NCBI RefSeq assembly: GCF_035222375.1
Contig: NW_026946363.1
Span: forward strand, 3,100,001-3,164,000
Reading direction: 5' to 3'
Source of the DNA: Podospora pseudocomata
Lineage: Eukaryota; Ascomycota; Sordariomycetes; Sordariales; Podosporaceae
Length of the DNA stretch: 64,000 nt
Below the pieces are notes generated by a model. That model had not been told where the DNA came from and made no database searches. It was given only the letters and a program-made list of their open reading frames with translations. The translations under genes and the position numbers were made by a program. Shown here piece after piece: positions 42,712 to 54,718 of the stretch. The stretch's first letter is position 1. Every line of letters begins with the position of its first letter.

Positions 42712-45308
42712 ATGACTTCCCCGAGCAGCCCCCCTCACGGCGACGACGAAATTGGCGACGACGCGCGCAACCCTTATGCTTCCCAGTCCCGCTGGCGCCA
42801 TGCCGAGTCCTCTGCCTATGCCAAGTATGAACAAGAGCGCGCTGGCGGCGCTGCTCACCATCACCATCACCACCACCATAACGGCCCTGTTGCGCGCGAG
42901 GCGGATGCGCAAGGTGGCGTGGGAGATCTGGCCAACTTTCTGAACAAATCGAGGGTTGAACCGGAGAATCCCAACGGGGATGAGCGCCCTACGAGCATGC
43001 GCTTCAAGCCCGTCATGGCTGGCGCGGAAGAGGCACGCGCCGCGACGGGCCACGCGGAGGATGCGCCGGCTGCTGAGTCGGCGATTAAGGCTTCGTCAGG
43101 GCCGCCGGCGGATGGGAAGGAGGTGGCGGTTGGACCGCTGATTAACTACCGGAGGATGGAGGGGAATACTTGGATTGGGAGCGTGTTGGTTGTTGTTGTT
43201 GGTGGGGGGAGGGAGCAGCCTTTTACGCCGTCGCTCAACCTTCGCAGGGCTGGGGGGGAGGGAGGTCAGGGGATGGATGTTGAGGGTGTGTGTCTGTATT
43301 CGGACCCGAGAAATACCTTTTGGAGGTTTGACCTTGCGGTGGAGATGGGGGGGAGGGAGACCAAGTGGGAGTATGAGCTTCCTAGGTTGAGGTACAAGAG
43401 CCAGTCGAAGCCGAGGGTGAATGCGTTCTTCGTGCCGGCCATCACGGAGAGCATGAGGATCATGTTTCACAGCTGCAATGGGTTCAGTGTGGGCACGGAT
43501 GAGGAGGCGTACAGCGGGGCGTGCTTGTGGAATGATGTTATGAGGAAGCATCAGGAGAGGCCGTTTCATGTCATGATTGGAGGTGGTGATCAGATTTACA
43601 ACGATGGGATTCGGGTGCAGGGGCCGCTTAGGAAGTGGACTGCGATTGGGAATCCGAAGAAGAGGAGGGATTATCCTTTTCCGGAATCGTTGAGGGAGGA
43701 GTGTGATGACTACTATTTGAAGAACTATATCCGCTGGTAAGTTGAGAACAGGGGATCGTTCTTGTCGTGGCCGGGAACTAACTGTTGCTACTCAGGTACG
43801 GCACTGAGCCCTTTGCTGCTGCCAATGGCCAAATTCCCCAGATCAATATCTGGGATGACCACGACATTATCGACGGATTTGGCTCTTATGTCAACGACTT
43901 CATGAAGTGCGATGTTTTCAGAGGCATCGGTGGTGTCGCTCACAAGTACTACATGCTTTTCCAGCACCATCTCCCTCCGCCGCCGTCTACATACACCTCC
44001 GACGCGGTCCATGCGGCTGGTGGTGAGGAAGGACAGGGCGTGGATCCAAACCAGTTCATGACTGCCCAAGTCCACCCCCAGATCACCGAGTCTGGCTATA
44101 TCAACGGCCTGAAGCCAGGTCCATATGTTGCTGAGCACTCGCACAATGTGTACGCGAGGCTGGGTGCTAGGATAGCCTTCATTGGCCTTGACGCTCGCAC
44201 CGAACGTACGAGGCACCAGATCAACTATCCCGAGACGTATGATGCCATTTTTGCTCGTCTCAAGGAGGAGTTCACTGCTGCCGCGAACTCGGACCAGCCT
44301 CTGAAGCACCTGATTCTCCTGCTGGGTGTGCCCATTGCCTATCCTCGCCTCACCTGGCTCGAAAACATCTTCTCCTCCCCAGTCATCGCCCCCATCAAGC
44401 TCCTCAACCGCCGCGTCGGTCTCGGCGGCAGCTTCTTCAACAGCTTCGACGGCAGCGTCGATTTGCTCGACGACCTCGACGACCACTACACCGCCCGCAC
44501 CCACAAGAAAGAGCGCAACCGGCTCATTGAGCGCTTCCAGGCTTTGGCGGCCGAGTTCTCCATCCGCGTCACCATCCTCAGCGGTGACGTCCATCTCGCC
44601 GCCCTGGGACGCTTCTACTCCAACCCCAAGCTCAACATCGCGCCTGAAAACGACTACCGCTACATCGCCAACGTGGTCTCCTCGGCCATTGTCAACAAGC
44701 CCCCTCCTGCCGCGGTAGCCAACCTGTTGGCCCGCCGCAACAAGATCCACCACCTCAACCACGAGACGGACGAGACATTGCTGAAGCTCTTTGACAAAGA
44801 CCCAGGCGACAGCAACAAAACCTCCAAGTCCAACAACGTCACCATGCCGAGCCGAAACTTTGCCATCATCACGGAGAATTCGCCTAATAACGGCCAGCGG
44901 AACGGTGGCGGTCCGCTCAACTCTCACCAGGTTGATCAGAATCATTTGTTCCCGCCTGCTAATGGTGGTGGTGGTGCTCAGGGGTCTCAGGTCAGCCTCC
45001 CGCACTCTGCCCAGACCAATCCGGCGGCTCCCCGACCAAAGGACACGCGCCTTCCTATCGGGGCTGGTGAGGTCAACTGTGGCAGTAAGCACAAGGCCGC
45101 TATTCCGGGTGAACACGGCACGGGGTCTGACGGCGGGTTGGATGTGGTTATCCAGGTGGAGATTGACCAGCATGATGGGGAGGGAAGAACGGAGGGGTAT
45201 GGGTTGACGATTCCGGCGTTGGATTATAGGGGGAAGAAGCCGCCTAGTGTGGTGGGGAGTGTTGGGCGGGGGAGCAGGAGGAGTGTGAGGAGCGGGAGGT
45301 CGCATTAA
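42712..45308 (+). CDS. PhoD-like metallophosphatase family protein
   Basis: 845 aa, exons 42712-43736 and 43796-45308; the 59-nt intron (GTAAGT, ACTAAC, TCAG) splits the Trp codon in YIRW. PhoD-family motifs: GGGDQIYNDG (Asp293), WDDHDIIDGFGSY (Asp362-Asp365) and SGDVHLAALG (Asp606, His608), which together would form the two-metal centre of a phosphodiesterase or phosphatase. The first 150 residues are disordered and acidic and carry eight consecutive His at about residues 49-56. The last 150 residues are Gly/Asn/Ser-rich. There is no signal peptide, so it is probably cytosolic or membrane-peripheral, unlike secreted bacterial PhoD. Proteins of this layout are common in ascomycetes; the substrate is unknown. 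I start at ATG 42712 because nothing further upstream in frame begins with ATG. Confidence 0.9.
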
Positions 45309-48300
45309 GTCGAGGCGGAGGGGGGGACGGATTTGATACCATGTTTTGAAGTTTTGTATGAGGGAAGGATGGGAAAGGATGTTGATGGATAATGGTTGGA
45401 TGTGTCGAGATTTTGTATGATGATAAAAGGGTTGGCATATTTGCCGGCTGCTTGGATGATGTCTTTTAGATAATGGGGGGCCTTACTTCTCTGGCTTTTC
45501 ATTACTATACCTCTTGTTGCGCTTGCTTGTTTGCTATGGCTGCTAGGATACCATTAAACAAAATTCGAGTCTTGAGCTGTTGCCTGCTTTTACTCCTTTT
45601 TCACATTACCATATCAACATGTTACCACACTGACACACATTACCACATTGCCCCTTTTTACCACTGCCTCTTTTCACATTACATCTTACATCCCAGACTT
45701 AACCGTCTTCAATGCAGTGCCGGAGACCACCAATGCACATACCTCTTTTGCTTGATGGTCTGAATTCGCAGTGGTTAACGGGAGGGAGTTCTGTTTATTT
45801 TTGTCATCAACAGCTCCCTCCTCAAGGGCAGGGGTTTGTGGAGGGAGACTTCGATGTCTCTCTCTCCTTCCCTTAGAAACTGGCTTTTTGCTATGCTCCT
45901 TCCTCTCAGACCTCCGGCAGCTTCAATGCTCCTTCCTAGACCCTGCGATAGTCACATCGCTCCTGCCTATTGAGTCTGGCCCTAAGTATGCTCCTGCCGA
46001 TGGAAGTTGACAACAATTCGTCCCTTTCTTCTCTAGGGGTTGAGGGTTGACCAGTGGATTTTCCACATTTTCCTTATAACCTTCGCTACGATATGGAAGC
46101 TGTAAGCACGCAGTCTTGTTATAGATGGCTTCGGATACTCTTTCCTTGATGACATCACCCGTGGACCTGGTCAGGATCCGGAAACGAAGATATCGCCAAC
46201 ATTGATCCCATTATGATCTGAAATCTCACAGTAGGCCGCCCAAAACGGCCGACCACCCAGGCTGCCTGGACTCCCGCCTAGGTACAGACATGGGATGATC
46301 GGTGACAACGATTCAACCGCCGCACGGCCACAATTTTTCATCCCGTCTCGTCATGTTACCGATCCCATCACAATTATTGCGCGGCGCTGTTCTTTGCCAA
46401 GTCATCATCACTGCGGCTACACCAGCTAGTTTTCCTGTCATCCAGTCATCAAAACCTGGGCTGTTCACATCTCAAGAAGAGTGCCTGTCGCCATCGTCAC
46501 CAACATCTCCTTTCAGGAAGCCCCAAGAAGCATATCAGCCTGGGCCACTCGCCAAAGGGTTGCTGCCTTTCGCGTATGCTCTGACGAGTGAAACTATCAC
46601 TCGCCTAGATAGACACATTTGGTTTTTCCGCTTCGAGAGAAAGAGCCTTGAGCTCGTGTTGTATTTAGCGAACAGAGGAATTGAAGCACAGGAACAGAAC
46701 AGGAAAACTGCCGGTGGATCAACCTAGGATTGAATCTCAGCTCACCTTCGTTTGGACTGCTATTGAGGAAGATGATGGTATCAGGCCTTGATGCTCATCT
46801 CACTGCATCCAGGCCCTATCTCTACCCACATCCGTGGCACCTGTGCTGCATTGTTTGCTCACCTCCTCACACCATAGGTAGGAATCATCATCTCAAAGAC
46901 TTTCAACAGCAGTTTATGTAACCTGTGACAAGAACTTCGCATTTCAACTTTGACGCAAAGTCAACATGATGAAATAGGTAACAACAGAACCCAACACCCC
47001 TGAGCCGCGTGGCCGCCTACGGACCACTATCACCTCCATCACGAGCAGCTCATATGTAGCAGCGTGGCGCATAGATTCAGTTTATACACACCCCAGAACT
47101 TCCGTTATGCTCTTCTCCTCTCTGCCCGATCGACACAGCCATTGTCCATGAGCAAATGTCGACAAAAGAACAGCCCACACAGCACGCCAGCGCCGCCAAC
47201 TCACATGGGTAGGCTACATCTGCCGAATCTCTCCAGACGTACGCGGGAAACAAAAAAACGCCATCATTAGCGAGACGCCGCCTGAGCCAGTCAACTGCAT
47301 TTGCATTACCATATTTGGTGAAAAGGTTTCTCTTACCGCTTGTCCTACTACTTCTCAGTGAGGCTCTCGGTATGCCTGCTGTGAGGCTCTGATTAGAAAA
47401 AGAACTCTGCAGGTAGACAAGAAAATCTCAAAACGCAAGCCAAGGATGTCTGTCAAGGATAAGTATGGTAAAATACTAGAGTAGCATTTCTGAATTCTAT
47501 CACCTTTGTCATATATGAAAGCCAAAGAGTGAATACCGTCTGCATGCGCAAGGCGTGGAACATCCGAACCGGCCGTACACATACCGCAGTGTAAGACGAG
47601 CAGGCAAAACTACCAAACGTGCCTTTTGCTCGGCCGCTTCTGACACGGGTGAAAATGTGAGAAGTGTTGCTGCTATAGTTGGTGGAGGCTCAAGCATCCA
47701 AGTCGGGCACTCGGGTACCTTACTTACACACACACCTCTTCCCATTTGGTGCTTATGGCTTGCAGGATCTGGGGTTGGAGGAGCTCCTGTATAAGCCTGC
47801 AAGGCGCTCACTCATCGTCCCCATATCGAACCAAGAACGCCATCAATCCCCTCTCCTGTGTAAGAGCTACAGCGAGGAGTCCAGAAGCCCGCCCTGCGAA
47901 CCTAAAAACCCAATCGGTCATCTCGGCATCTCAAAAAACATCAAACTCTCCCGTCTCTTGCCTGGGAACTTCAGCTGTGCCACTTGGTTGCCCCGCTAGG
48001 TTGTTCAGTCTCAATATCACCCCTCTGGCCCTCCGTCTTGGCGCTGCATCTCTGCGCCGCAGACCCATCATGGGGAAGGGGAGACACACACACACAACCC
48101 ACAAGTCGAGCCGGTGGTGTGGCCCTCCCTTTCACCGACCCTGACCAACCAGCTGCTCAACATGACATCTCGCTCAGCCCATCCCATCTTAACCGGCTAG
48201 GCTGGGTATATGCAAGGTCCCCAAATCAAGACTCAATATTCGGATCTTTTTCCATTGTTTGTTAGGTTGGTAGTTATGCCATCCATTGATGCCCAACATC

Positions 48301-51300
48301 AAGGGGTCCCCTCTCACAGCAGCTTGAAACAGGTTCGAAGAGAGTCATGAGATCCAACCCGTGAGAGTTTGAGGCTGTGAGTGGACGGCTGAGGAGGATG
48401 AGGATGACTACCTAAGGGTGGTTGGGTGGAATGTGAGAAGTGATAAGTAAATATACCACACACTCTGTTGTCATCAGGGGCATCATGTCAGCAAACGCCT
48501 AGCTTGATCCCTCATGGTACGACGGTGCGGTAGAAGATGTCCAACATCCTGACGAGAAAAGATCCTTGGTTCGTCAGTCTGGTTTTGTGAATGCCCTCTG
48601 ACTACAAGATGGACGAGGACTGTGCTGAGTCCGACAACCGAAGCAGCCGCGCTGACATGGTTGCCAGACAAGCCAAGGTGAGGAGAAGTCGTCATCATCA
48701 CTGCCCCAGACGTCACTTGTATGAGATTTATGTGAGATATCTGCTCCGCCTGTCTTACTCGGCACTTGGTATCGTGGAACGTGGTCAAACGTGGGCAGTC
48801 TGGGGATTTCAGACAAGGCTCTGGTCTCGAATAGATTCAAGCCTGAGGGAGCCTGTCAGCAAGGCCAATGATGGCCCGGGATCAGCCCTCGCGGCTCTCA
48901 GTGGTAGCGAGAGGCCAGTATCGCCGAAAGAGTGCGAGTCTAAAAAACGGTCTGGTCAAATCAGAATGACAAATTCATTTTTTGACACTTGCCGTCAACA
49001 GCAAAAACCCCTCCTGGTGAACCAGTCATGGAACAATCCTCGCGGGAGCTAAAGTCAGCGCCTGGCCCTGGTTCACATTCTTTATGCCTTCCAAAACCCT
49101 AGGAACGGGGCATCTTGCATCGGAGAGACGTGATTGGTTTGGGGCCCAGACTGATCGGGCCTTACAACCACCGCCACGTCAACGAAGGAACTCCTCCCAC
49201 TGTAACCCCCGGCACCGTCCTATCATTCGGGACTTTGCTTCTGGCCCAACGGGGGAACGGGGACTGAGGGTGCGTGGTTCAACGGGCCGGGCCCGTGTTA
49301 TGTGGAGAGCCAAGTCCAAATCAGGGGCTGGATTCGACGCACCGGTGACAATGGGCCATTAATACCGCACCTGTTGTGAGTGGGCACCAACGAGCTGCAT
49401 TTTCTCGGAATCTAGTTTCAGCCCTGTTGTTTGTTGATCAACTTCCAAACCTCGACACCATCCACAGGCAGGCGGTTTCATCATGTTCGTTTGGCAAGCC
49501 GTCTGCCGTGTCCGACTTTTATGCTTGCTTTTCTCGCAAGCGGAGAGGCCATGCTCACATGCAAGGGAGGAATTCTAGAGTAGAGCCCAAAGTGGAAAAA
49601 GCGGTCAGGCTTATCTTTTCTGCTCTGCCATGCCACGCTGCGCTTGGTTGTCGATCCACGGGAGATGGTGCAATTGCGTCCGTGAGTGAGAGCGAGCATG
49701 GACGGGGATGAAGGCGGAATCGAGAATGGTCGGCGGCTGCTCGCGTGTGAGGTGCTGGTCTGATTGGTGTTGTAGGCGACTTGCTGCAAAGAGAAGCTGC
49801 AGCACACCAATATCTCTCGTTCCTGCCAGATTGATCAGATTGCTTGATGGTCAGGCTACTGCAGCGGAGGGGGGGCTCTCCGGCCTAAGAATACTCGAAA
49901 AAGCCATCCGAAAAGGACTGACTCCTGCATGGCGATTTCAGAGTCTGTGGTTGGTCACCGTTGTTGGTGTCATGCAGGAACCATCGCAGCGAACATGATG
50001 TGGGTGATGTTCCATTGTGTCTCTTGCCCATTCCCCGCACCCTCACTCACTCGCTCACCGGAGTTGTCATATGGATATATCTAAACGATAATGGATGGTT
50101 GAGATGAGACAGGTGCTCAGGAATGGATTGTGGTAAGCGTCTGGTACCTGGCATCGATCAACAGGGGTATGACCGGGGATGTTAAACGTGGTGTGGACCG
50201 TGCCCCGGCCCCGCCCCCACTGAGGATCGACTGAGCGAGAATTCTTTCCAGCTTTTGTCGTCTGAACGGGCAGCTTGTGCATCACAGTTTGAAGCACCGA
50301 AGAAAACATCAATGGATGAGACAATATGAGATTTGTTGAATACGAACCTCTACTGTACCTAATCTTCTCGGGAAGAGTGTGTGGGACCTGACCACCCGCC
50401 CACCACCCACTGTCGATGGTGGGGTTGCAGCGATGAGGGCAGGTGATGCCGAAGCAAACTGCATTCACAATTTCACATCCTCCATCATTGATAACGTGGA
50501 AGAACAGCAGAAATATTCCATCAAGGTCTTCCTCTCCGGGTTGCCATCCTGTTTGGGCAAGAGGATCTCATCCCCCGCTCCAAACCTCGACAGGTACAGG
50601 GTTCGGCTCCTAATCAAAGTTTCAGGAACACCTGGGGCCCCATCGGCCAGTGGATGGATGACTGTCAACGGTTTCTGCCAACATCAACCACGTCACCTCA
50701 CCTTGACCCTCAGCCGCAACTTGCAACAAAAAAGATGGAAACGCTCACCGCTCACCCGTCGTGCCCGTACCAATATCCCGACTCCGACGGCCCGTCTTGG
50801 ACTGAGAATTCTAGCACACAATCAATCGTGGCATCTGTCATGGTCCTGCTGTACCACACCGGCTTCTCCATCACACCGTCGGCTGCCAGCTCAGGAACGA
50901 CAGGAACCATAACATGAAGGACCCGACTCAGTGACGGGCTTGAAAACTGCAAGCACTTTAACTCCATTCCGGTCGTTTTTTCCCTCCATGTCGCTGTGGG
51001 GCAGAGACCCCCTCCTCCAACAAGAGAAGCCAGGGGGGGAGTGGCCTGTCAAGAGTCAACACCCATGTGCAAGCCATGCCCAGCTTGGAAGTACCAACGT
51101 ACCGCAACACAATTGTCGAGATTCACAAGCCAACGAAAGCCAACCATTCTCGAGCTTCAGGTTCTTTCTGCACTCAGACGACCACCTCAAACCTCGACTG
51201 GCATGTTGGTACCGCAGACAGCCAAATCTCCGACTGGAGTCTTTCTTTTTCTGTTTCTGTTTCTGCCAGGTACAAAGCAGACGGTACCTAAGGTAGCTCT

Positions 51301-51913
51301 TAAGCAAGTGCATGGAGCTAAGGCAGTCCTGTCCAGTGCCAACCCCCAGCCGACCAAAGCCCAGCCGAATGCAAGTCTTTTCTGCGTCTGCTGCACATCC
51401 TTTCCAGTTCTCTCGCTAGATTTCAAGTCTCCACAAACCCAACCTCTGGGCTGCATTTTGTCCACCACCTCTGTCCACCACACCCCGCCCGGCCTGTTTT
51501 TGTGCGAGGGGGGGACCGGGGGGAGGACCACTGCGGTTGTGTCGGCTGTGAAGGTGGGCTCGAGCACACGGCTCCGAATATATCTGCCGGCCCCCCCCAA
51601 AGTCAACCGTCGTTGGCTCTCCTCCAAGCTGGCTCGGCTGGCCACACCTACCTTACCGTGGTGACCCCCATCTTCCCCATCCATCTCGAGAAGCCGTCGA
51701 GGTTTGGAATTGGGCTTTGATTCTTCTTGTCTTTCGTTCCCCTTTTCACCCCAGAGCCTTCCAGGCCCTCGTGCCGTCGAACTGATGCCCTCTCACCACC
51801 TGGAGTCGTTTTGTCTCCAATGGTATTAACTTTGCTCTTTCAAGTTTGTCCTCCCTAATGCTACATGTCATGCTCTGCACTTCCCCTCCTTTGCAACGCT
51901 TGAGAGGCCGATC
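45309..51913. other. 6.6-kb gene-poor stretch
   Basis: The longest interval without a supported gene. Open frames on both strands are under 225 codons, overlap and show no domain, signal peptide or splice-linked continuation. Base composition is not AT-rich and shows no obvious RIP-like TA excess, and I find no terminal repeats or transposase or reverse-transcriptase motifs. It may hold long untranslated leaders, non-coding RNAs or heavily interrupted genes I cannot rebuild by eye. Confidence 0.45.
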
Positions 51914-53140
51914 ATGTTTACATGGCGAACCAATGCACAACCCGTGACGTGGGACCGAGACGTATCTGCTGTTGAACCTCGACAGCAGCCGTGGAGGGGA
52001 CCGCCTTGGTTGCCGCACCAGAGCCGAACGTATCCCATCACAACCATACTGACAATTCCGGCTCCAGTCCCATCTACCTCCACAGGACCAGACGAAGCAC
52101 CAATAACGACTGGTGCAGTACCTTCAGAGACACTCTTGACTTTTACATCGATTTCGACCACTTCGCCTTTCTCTTCCTCCATCGCCTCCTCATACCCGGA
52201 CACAGACGTGGCAGATATTATGTCCACAGATATTCCGGCTTCAGCAGTCCCAACCACCGCCGATGCAGTAACCAACGAGACTTCTCCCGGTGGTGAGGAC
52301 GGAGTTGCCGGCAACAAGAACCTTGTTATCATATTGAGCACGGTGCTCTCGGCGGTGGCTGTGATTTTGATTGCCGGAGGGCTGTATTTGTGTTGGAGAT
52401 ATCGGCAACGACGACGACTGTTCTTTTCAAGAGGTATTACACCTATCGATGACGATGAAATTGCGACTTGGAAAGTGCCCAGGGACGAGAAGAATGGCTA
52501 CCCAGCAGGAGACACCGATGTTGAAGGCGATGCTGCCTTCAACAAGGAAACAGGGGGGCCATCTCACGGAAGACAGGTTTCGACGGCCTCGATCAAGAAG
52601 CCACCCAGTGTCATCGTGTACAACAACGTCCAGGGCTATCGTCAATCAATCGATGAGCCTACACCACGGCGCTCTTTTACTCAGCACCCGGTTTACGGCA
52701 AGATGAGCTTGGATAAGGGCCTTCCCCAAACACCAATTCAGGCCAGGGCACCCAACGCCAGGGCAGGCCTCACAGACGAATCCGTTCCAGGCGACGACCC
52801 ATTTATCCCGAGCCCGAAACGGCAAACATCTCGCTTATCCAAGATTCCACCCAGCTCGGCATCTCACCGTCGGCATCACGGGAGGACAAGGAGCTCTCGG
52901 AGCAGTACCCGCAGTTTCGGAGATTATCGGTACGGGGGGTCAGATGTCGAACTATCTCCACGCCACTCGCATGATCAGTTTCGCTCCCGCCACCATCACT
53001 ACAACCGCAATCACTCGCGAGTTTATTCATCATCGTCTATTCCACCCAGGCTCTCCCTGGGCGACGAGGCTCACTATAACGGAGGCTCTCCCGGCCGGCC
53101 GCTGTTCAAGGAGGACGAGATTGGCCGAGCAATTGGATAA
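51914..53140 (+). CDS. Single-pass Ser/Thr-rich membrane protein (Mid2/WSC-like layout)
   Basis: 408 aa. The N-terminal 130 residues are Ser/Thr/Pro-rich (PAPVPSTSTGPDEAPITT, SISTTSPFSSSIASS), fitting an O-glycosylated outer region. One strong TM at about 134-158 (LVIILSTVLSAVAVILIAGGLYL) is followed by a basic stop-transfer (WRYRQRRR). The cytosolic tail is Ser/Arg/His-rich (GRTRSSRSSTRSFGD). This is the general layout of fungal cell-wall stress sensors, but no Cys-rich WSC domain is present and no signal peptide follows the chosen ATG. A signal-peptide exon may lie upstream and be missed, or the protein may insert by its TM. The family assignment is only by architecture. Confidence 0.7.
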   Translation: MFTWRTNAQPVTWDRDVSAVEPRQQPWRGPPWLPHQSRTYPITTILTIPAPVPSTSTGPDEAPITTGAVPSETLLTFTSISTTSPFSSSIASSYPDTDVADIMSTDIPASAVPTTADAVTNETSPGGEDGVAGNKNLVIILSTVLSAVAVILIAGGLYLCWRYRQRRRLFFSRGITPIDDDEIATWKVPRDEKNGYPAGDTDVEGDAAFNKETGGPSHGRQVSTASIKKPPSVIVYNNVQGYRQSIDEPTPRRSFTQHPVYGKMSLDKGLPQTPIQARAPNARAGLTDESVPGDDPFIPSPKRQTSRLSKIPPSSASHRRHHGRTRSSRSSTRSFGDYRYGGSDVELSPRHSHDQFRSRHHHYNRNHSRVYSSSSIPPRLSLGDEAHYNGGSPGRPLFKEDEIGRAIG

Positions 53141-54718
53141 ACGGCTTTTCTTTTCACACACCCCTATAAGGGGCACTGCATATATTTTCTTTTTCTCTCT
53201 CTTCTATTCTTTTACATTTCTGATAGGCTGGTTCGAGCATCAGACTGGTGTTGGGGATGTGGCCCCTATTCTTTTTCCACACCGTGTAGGACGGTCAAGC
53301 TGTTGACGCAGACTTTTTTCTGGTTCAGATACGACAGGCCTCGACTTGCTTGTTTTCTATGGAACATTTTTGACTTCATTACTTGATAGCAGCCCTGAAG
53401 ATGGCTGATGATATGATGAAGGCGGTTGATGGATATACCCCCGTTTTTTTGGTTTTTTTAACGGATGAAGTATTTTTTGTTTATTCCCACTTGAGATGGA
53501 AGAATGACGTGGTTGAGGTGCTGGCATTGCTTTTCATGATCGTGGATTACACTCCACATATCACCTTTTTTTTTACGGAGGAGAGGAACGGGTGGGTGAG
53601 TGATACCCCTGACTTTCTCTTCTGGAAGGAAACGGGTGATCGGAACCGAGATGAGCGAATTCAACTCGACACAAGAAGCAAAGCGGGCACAGACGACGAC
53701 GACGTTGACGACGATCATGGACATGGGATATGACTGGCTTTTGCGGGAGTACCCGTCGTCACGTCACTTTCACACACACGCACACTACAGAGACACATCC
53801 TGTAACAAATGTATGAGTAGTAGCTTACTAGCAGCACGTTTTCACCTTGAGATAGTTGGCAATACTGCTACCAAAAACTACCGTTTTCATGCGGGCTGCC
53901 AAACAGGAAAACAATGGTCCCAAACACTGGATAGATTTGGTGAAGGTTCAAAAAACAAGTTATGGGCAAATGAGAGTACTTCCTGCACTGTAACCTGAAA
54001 CAGGACGAGCCTTGGGAGGGTGAGAGAGGGCCCGAGCGAGCGACGACGGGCATGGGATGATGGTGAGGAAAAAAGGGAAATCAGGATCGCCAATGGCGTT
54101 TTTCGATTCTGGGGAATACGGGCCCTGGCTGAAACAAAATGGGGTGGATGATGGGGGGGGCCAGAAGGAGATTAGAGTCCGAAAGGGGAATGTAACCAAT
54201 AACCCTAACCCAGAGTTGGTGTTACAAAGGGCATGAAAGATCAGCTATGAGGGTGAGGGTTGGGGTTAGGGTCCTGAGACCTTTGAGTCTCAATTTCAAT
54301 TAACGCGTCTACGACACAAAGACCAGCACGACGCGCCACAATTTTCTCCATTGGTGCTCCACCATCCAACAGACCGCTCACGCATCGTCAATTGTTGATG
54401 CTTAGCGAAACCACCTCTTCGGCTTGTCTAACTACATCGACGACCAGCAGTCGATTGCTGGACATTTACAAGAAACGAACTGCGCATTGAAGCATTAAAA
54501 AAAAAAAAACCCCCGATTGAGGAAGGAGCAGAGCATCCTTCTATAACACGGCCAGCCTCGTCTTATAGATTCGATATACCCACTTTCAGCCCGTCGCGTT
54601 TATCAAAGTCATTCATTCAGCTTCAACTGTCCCCAATACTTGCGCTTGGAAAGTCCCACCCCGGCCGCTGTTGGGAATCGACCTTGAAAAAAGACACCTG
54701 CCCAAAAAATCACAAGCA
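53141..54718. other. Intergenic with telomere-like motifs
   Basis: Contains the 3' flank of the membrane protein gene and the dpb4 promoter. A 116-codon open frame at 53383-53733 is probably 3' UTR. The telomere-like repeats are listed separately. Confidence 0.5.
54201..54272. promoter_or_regulatory. Facing telomere-like repeats (CCCTAA ... TTAGGG) upstream of dpb4
   Basis: AACCCTAACCC at about 54201-54211 and GGGTTGGGGTTAGGG at about 54258-54272 point towards each other 46 bp apart, about 450-520 bp upstream of the dpb4 start. TTAGGG-binding factors of the Tbf1/Teb1 type use such sites in some fungal promoters. A regulatory role here is inferred. Confidence 0.4.

Noticed and set aside
43788-45305. 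505-codon open frame on the minus strand covering nearly all of PhoD-like exon 2
   Set aside because: The sense strand carries the conserved PhoD motifs and is C-ending, which removes stops from the antisense frame. The antisense product is low-complexity Val/Gly/Arg with no domain.
46302-46727. 141-codon plus-strand open frame in the gene-poor interval
   Set aside because: No domain, presequence or splice-linked continuation; stop-flanked and isolated.
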